DNA of 42,121 nucleotides from Acidimicrobiia bacterium (lineage in GTDB: Bacteria > Actinomycetota > Acidimicrobiia > Spongiisociales > ZC4RG35): contig PKRG01000025.1 in NCBI GenBank assembly GCA_017577575.1, positions 1 to 42,121 on the forward strand, given 5' to 3'. A program made the translations under genes and the position numbers. The first letter of the stretch is position 1, and every line of letters starts with the position of its first letter. The notes below the pieces were generated by a model that saw only the letters and a program-made list of their open reading frames with translations, was not told the origin of the DNA and did no database searches. Shown here piece by piece: positions 38,556 to 42,121 of the stretch.

Positions 38556-39539
38556 TCAGTTGCGCAGGGCGGGAAGCACCTGCTGGCCGAGGGTGGTGAT
38601 CAGCTCCTCCTGGTCCAGCGCCGCCATCTGGAACGTGACGACGTCGGCTCCCAGGTCGGTGATCAGCGGCTTGTAGGTGTCGACCACTTCCTGCGGGGTC
38701 GAAACCAGCGAATAGCGGCCGAGCACCTCCTCGCGGGGCAGCTGGTCGGCCTTCTCCCGGAGCTCCTGGGGGTCGACCGCCTCGAGGCGTCCCGGGGCGC
38801 GCAGGCCACGCCACGACGTCAGCGCCGTCCACGCCTCGTTCTCGGTGGTCGCCCAGATCGACCAGCGGGTGGCGATGACGGTGGGGCGCGGGAGCCCGGC
38901 GTTCTCGGCGGCCTCGTTCAGCGGCTGGATCACCTTCTCTTTCGTCTCCTCGGGAACCTTCACCGAGGTGATCACCCCGTCGGCGCGCTGGCCGGCGAGA
39001 GTGGCCGACTTGGGGCCTCCCGCCGCCAGGTAGATGGGCAGATGGTCCTGTACCGGAGGCGAGTACAGCTTCGCCCGGTCGGTCCGGTAGTACTTGCCCT
39101 CGAATGTGAGTTTCTCGCCGTCGAGGAGGCGCCGCATGATCTCGAGGGCTTCGGTCATCCGCTCGTTGCGCTCCTTGTAGGCGGGGAACTCGTAACCGAG
39201 CGGGCCCTCGTTGATGTTCTCGCCGGTCCCCACGCCGAGGCGGAAGCGGCCCCCCGAGAGGCGGTCGAGGGTCGCCGCCGCCTGGGCCACGACACCCGGG
39301 TGGAAACGGAACAGCGGAGTCGTGACGCCGGTGACGAACTCGATCCGCTCCGTGGCTTGGGCCATCGCCCCGATGGTGGCGTAGGCGAAACCGGCGGCCG
39401 ACTCGTCGTCCACCCAGGGGTGGAAGTGCTCGGAGACCATGACCATGTCGAAGCCCGCCTCCTCGGCGAGTACGGCGTGACGGACCAGTTCTTCGGGCTG
39501 GAACTGCTCGTGACCGCAGAAGTAGGCGAACTTCGTCAA
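38556..39539 (-). CDS. LLM-class F420-dependent oxidoreductase (F420-G6PDH-like family)
   Basis: A 327-aa luciferase-like TIM-barrel enzyme. KFAYFCGHEQFQPEELVRHA, EEAGFDMVMVSEHFHPW, GRFRLGVGTGENINEGPLG and LPIYLAAGGPKSATLAGQRA match the family around F420-dependent glucose-6-phosphate dehydrogenase (TIGR03557-like), which uses cofactor F420; the true substrate may differ. The start is TTG 39539, with GGAGG 5 nt upstream and the family N-terminus (TKFAYF) directly after; longer frames lack a ribosome site. It is convergent with the lipoprotein gene (4-bp gap) and divergent from the rhomboid gene. Confidence 0.9.
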   Translation of the reverse strand: MTKFAYFCGHEQFQPEELVRHAVLAEEAGFDMVMVSEHFHPWVDDESAAGFAYATIGAMAQATERIEFVTGVTTPLFRFHPGVVAQAAATLDRLSGGRFRLGVGTGENINEGPLGYEFPAYKERNERMTEALEIMRRLLDGEKLTFEGKYYRTDRAKLYSPPVQDHLPIYLAAGGPKSATLAGQRADGVITSVKVPEETKEKVIQPLNEAAENAGLPRPTVIATRWSIWATTENEAWTALTSWRGLRAPGRLEAVDPQELREKADQLPREEVLGRYSLVSTPQEVVDTYKPLITDLGADVVTFQMAALDQEELITTLGQQVLPALRN

Positions 39540-39605
39540 GGCGACCTCCGGTTTGGTAATGGACGAGAGGACTCTAGAGAATCGCCACACTCACCCGGAC
39601 TGCCT

Positions 39606-39611
39606 TAACGT
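39606..39611 (+). promoter_or_regulatory. -10 element for leaderless rhomboid transcript
   Basis: TAACGT followed by 7 nt (CTCTCCC) and GTG 39619. It supports GTG 39619 as the start instead of upstream in-frame codons. Confidence 0.45.
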
Positions 39612-39618
39612 CTCTCCC

Positions 39619-40500
39619 GTGCTGCCTCTCAGAGACGAGAACCCGACCCGACGCACCCCGATCGTCACGCTGCTGATCATCGGGGCCTGCCTGTGGCTGT
39701 ACTTCGGCTGGCAGCCCACGTTCGGCCAGCAGGGGGTCGTTCGCGTCGACACCCCCGTGGGCACCGTTTCGTTCGACGAGCCGACGGCCTTCACCCTCGA
39801 GAACGCCGCCATTCCGTGCGAGATCGTCAACGGCCGGCCGCTCACCGTCGAGGAAGTCGTCGAGACCTTCAGCCCTCCCATCGACCCGGAGGCGTGTCGG
39901 GGCAGCGAGACCTTCACCCCGCCGGTTTTCCCCGAGAAGTCGGTCTTGCTGTCGATCCTGACGTCGATGTTCCTCCACGGCGGGCTCGCCCACCTGTTCG
40001 GGAACCTGCTCTTCCTGTGGATCTTCGGCAACAACATCGAAGACCACATGGGGCACCTTCGGTACCTGGTCTTCTACCTGCTGGGCGGGGTCGTGGCCAC
40101 GGGCGCCCACGTGATCCTCAATCTCGACTCGACCATCCCCATGGTCGGCGCGTCGGGAGCGATCGCCGCTGTCATGGGGGCGTATCTCGTGTGGTTCCCC
40201 GACGCCCCCGTGCGGACGGCCGTGTTCTTCTTCTTCATATCGATCGTCGACATCCGGGCGAAGTGGCTGCTCGGCTTCTGGTTCGTCTCCCAGTTCTTCA
40301 CTTCGCCGAACAGCGGCATCGCCTGGGCCGCTCACGTCGGGGGTTTCATCTTCGGCGTGATCGTGGGGTTGATGGTTCGAGCCAACCGGGGTCTGCGGCG
40401 GGCCACATGGACGCGGGACTACCGCCACGTCGACCGGTGGGACCCGACCGGCGGCGTCGGCTACGGCCCCTATGCCCGCCGCCGCATCGGCCGCTACTGA
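39619..40500 (+). CDS. Rhomboid-family intramembrane serine protease
   Basis: A 293-aa membrane protease cleaving membrane-anchored substrates within the bilayer. It opens with VLPLRDENPTRRTPIVT, the usual bacterial start, followed by helix 1. A long loop (about 35-105) with two Cys (Cys67 and Cys93) comes next. The rhomboid core has MFLHGGLAHLFGNLLFLWIF, GASGAIAAVMGAY with catalytic Ser179, and WAAHVGGFIFGVI with catalytic His239. A basic, Tyr/Arg-rich tail is cytosolic. The gene overlaps the convergent lipoprotein gene by 7 bp at their stops. Confidence 0.93.
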   Translation: MLPLRDENPTRRTPIVTLLIIGACLWLYFGWQPTFGQQGVVRVDTPVGTVSFDEPTAFTLENAAIPCEIVNGRPLTVEEVVETFSPPIDPEACRGSETFTPPVFPEKSVLLSILTSMFLHGGLAHLFGNLLFLWIFGNNIEDHMGHLRYLVFYLLGGVVATGAHVILNLDSTIPMVGASGAIAAVMGAYLVWFPDAPVRTAVFFFFISIVDIRAKWLLGFWFVSQFFTSPNSGIAWAAHVGGFIFGVIVGLMVRANRGLRRATWTRDYRHVDRWDPTGGVGYGPYARRRIGRY

Positions 40501-42083
40501 AAGCTGATGAAGACCGGCTGGGGCTCCAGGTCGAGCACCTGCTCCGGGGTGGCCATCGGCCGGTCCTCGTCGTAGAAGTTCTTCCAGCCCCAGCGCCAGC
40601 CGCCTTCGCCGGCCGCCAGCAACGCGTTCCAGGTGTCGTACTTCGTCTGGAGCGGGCCCTGGCCGTCCATCTGGATCACCACCGCCAGTTCCGGCGGGGT
40701 GCGAATCTCTTCTCGCTCGGTGATCATCGACAGCCGGAACTGGTGCACCACCAGGAGCTTCTGGGGGAGGTGGTCGTCCCGGACGATGCCGGCCAGCCAA
40801 TCGACGACGGTGTTGATCTCCTTCGCCGACACCGATCCGATCTGCTGGAGGTGGCGCTGGTCGGGCCCCAGCCTCCACTCGGGGTCGAGCGCCAGCCCGA
40901 CGTGGGGGAGTCGCAGGAGCTCCTCGTAGCGCTTGGCCTGGGTGAGGAAGTCGGTTCGTCCCGGCTGGAGGTCGAGCACGACGTAGTAGCCCGCTTCGGC
41001 AGCCGCCTCCACCCACGGGCGGAGGTCGTCGACCGACAGCTCCGCCGAGTAGTCGCCGTCCTCGCCGGCACCCGCGGTAGCGGTGGTGGCGATGATCTCG
41101 AAGGTGGGGAGGACCGGGGTGTCGTCGGTCTGGTAGGCGGCGGCGATCTCGGCCGCCCGGGCGACCGCCTCATCGACCGGTTGCTCTCCGAGCACCCCCA
41201 GGCTGGCAGTGTGGGGGTGGCCGTACATCGCCACCAGGCGCCGACCGGGGAAGAGGACGTGGCCCCCACCCGGTAGCTCGGGGGCATCCGCCAGGACGTC
41301 GAGCTGCCAGGGCGACGCCTCCGAGAAGGCTCCGACCAGTCGGCGGTTCGTCGATTCCCTGACGACCGGCCGCAGGAGCCGTCGCCGGCGCAGATCGCCC
41401 GGCTTCGCCCACAGCGCCTCCCCGCCGACGGCTTCCGCCGTCGCCGACACCGCCACACCCAACAGCGGCTCCTCGGCGGAAACCAGCACCACGGTCTCGG
41501 CGGGCTCGGCCGCCTCGACCGTCGCAACGATCTCCTCGTCGGCGACCTCCCCGTCGGCGGCGGTCGGCACCAGGTTCGGCTCCTGGCCCTCGTCTTCGGG
41601 GTAAGGGAGGATCGAGTGCATGCCCCCGACGACGACGTCGGCGTCCGATGTCCACACCCGGGCTGCACCGAGCGGCGTCGGGTCGTAGGGCTGATCGGCG
41701 GTGGCGTAGACGAGCGGTGCCCCGATGGCGTCCGCCACCCGGGTGGCGGTGACCACGTCACCGTGGGCGGGAGCGACGACGACGTCGGTGGCGGAGCACA
41801 CCAGGGAGTGGGCCGTTTCGACCGAAGCCGTGACGGGGTCGCCGGTGATCGGCGGGGGCGTGGGTGATTGGGGCGGACAGGGTTGGATCAGGGCCCGAGG
41901 CGGGTGGACGTCGATGGTCGTCGACGTCGTCGGTGGGGCCGTGGTCGACGTCGTGGTGGAGCTGGTGGTGGGCTCGGTGGTCGGAGGCGGCCCCGAGGCG
42001 GGGGCAGCCAGTTCGACGGCACCCAGGCAGGCGCCGAGCAAGAGTGTCGACACGATGCCGACGAGCAGGCGACGTCGAACCAT
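40494..42083 (-). CDS. Large surface lipoprotein, possible CWB2-like N-domain and barrel-like C-domain
   Basis: A 529-aa exported protein of unknown function. The signal peptide (MVRRRLLVGIVSTLLLGAC) has lipobox LLGAC; a Thr/Ser/Pro linker of about 40 residues follows (TSSTTTSTTAPPTTSTTID). The N-terminal domain (about 80-200) has a pattern like cell-wall-binding repeat 2: VVVAPAHGDVVTATRVADAI, GAPLVYATADQPYD, DADVVVGG. The C-terminal half (about 295-525) alternates beta-like and helical segments as in a TIM barrel: YYVVLDLQPGRTDFL, VGLALDPEWRLG, KLLVVHQFRLSM, ELAVVIQMDGQG, GWRWGWKNFYDED; the acidic residues at strand ends recall glycoside hydrolases. Both assignments are tentative. Start ATG 42083; GTG 42086 is possible. 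Confidence 0.8.
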   Translation of the reverse strand: MVRRRLLVGIVSTLLLGACLGAVELAAPASGPPPTTEPTTSSTTTSTTAPPTTSTTIDVHPPRALIQPCPPQSPTPPPITGDPVTASVETAHSLVCSATDVVVAPAHGDVVTATRVADAIGAPLVYATADQPYDPTPLGAARVWTSDADVVVGGMHSILPYPEDEGQEPNLVPTAADGEVADEEIVATVEAAEPAETVVLVSAEEPLLGVAVSATAEAVGGEALWAKPGDLRRRRLLRPVVRESTNRRLVGAFSEASPWQLDVLADAPELPGGGHVLFPGRRLVAMYGHPHTASLGVLGEQPVDEAVARAAEIAAAYQTDDTPVLPTFEIIATTATAGAGEDGDYSAELSVDDLRPWVEAAAEAGYYVVLDLQPGRTDFLTQAKRYEELLRLPHVGLALDPEWRLGPDQRHLQQIGSVSAKEINTVVDWLAGIVRDDHLPQKLLVVHQFRLSMITEREEIRTPPELAVVIQMDGQGPLQTKYDTWNALLAAGEGGWRWGWKNFYDEDRPMATPEQVLDLEPQPVFISFQ

Positions 42084-42121
42084 CACGACATGATCGGCAT
42101 ACAAACGAAAGACCCGAACCC

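Noticed and set aside
1..42121. CRISPR arrays, insertion sequences, prophage or conjugation genes
   Set aside because: No regularly spaced repeats, transposase or integrase motifs, or phage structural genes were seen on either strand.

Overview
The window is about 42 kb of dense, GC-rich chromosome with almost no long non-coding stretches. WhiB, a DUF222-HNH protein, an F420-type LLM enzyme, LiaF/PspC envelope-stress proteins and many leaderless-looking starts point to an actinobacterium. A deep-branching group such as Acidimicrobiia fits best, but that placement is inference. I see no CRISPR array, insertion sequence or prophage.

Layout. (1) 1-3.6 kb, minus strand: an XRE-cupin regulator, leucyl aminopeptidase PepA and a YfcC-type transporter; the transporter is cut by the window edge and carries an apparent frameshift. 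(2) 3.7-11.9 kb, plus strand: a tightly coupled cassette of amidohydrolase, RbsC-like permease, lipoprotein binding protein, double-domain ABC ATPase, a second permease fused in frame to a second amidohydrolase, and a small membrane protein. It looks like uptake coupled to hydrolysis of an unknown amide or N-heterocyclic compound, and it faces the XRE-cupin gene across a perfect palindrome. (3) 11.9-14.1 kb: divergent NAD-salvage genes pncA and pncB. (4) 14.1-17.6 kb: an envelope-stress module, with PspC/LiaF-like protein and a small membrane protein on one side and a PspC-histidine kinase with LuxR-type response regulator on the other. (5) 17.75-24.8 kb, minus strand: a peptide-type ABC system (binding protein plus two permeases, no ATPases) behind a large ATP-binding LuxR (LAL) regulator, with operator-like repeats between them. 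(6) 24.8-27.8 kb: an Ada-AraC regulator with a truncated AlkA domain, a metal-dependent amidohydrolase and a LiaF-C-like protein. (7) 27.8-30.9 kb: pgi-zwf, the entry to the oxidative pentose phosphate pathway. (8) 30.9-33.8 kb: a WhiB7-like regulator with promoter, upstream ORF and attenuator, a primary-type sigma factor and an AI-2E/PerM membrane protein. (9) 34.0-42.1 kb: tRNA-Val, DUF222-HNH, a NIF3-family protein, a zinc-ribbon coiled-coil protein, small membrane protein and lipoprotein genes, an F420-dependent-type enzyme, a rhomboid protease and a large surface lipoprotein.

The most interesting items are the permease-amidohydrolase fusion cassette; a WhiB7-like leader whose upstream ORF overlaps a sequence able to compete with the terminator; the Ada-AraC protein that ends just before the expected catalytic Asp of its glycosylase domain; and a recurring TAnnnT-N6/7-start arrangement that suggests widespread leaderless transcription. 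All functional statements rest on reading motifs by eye; no database search was run.
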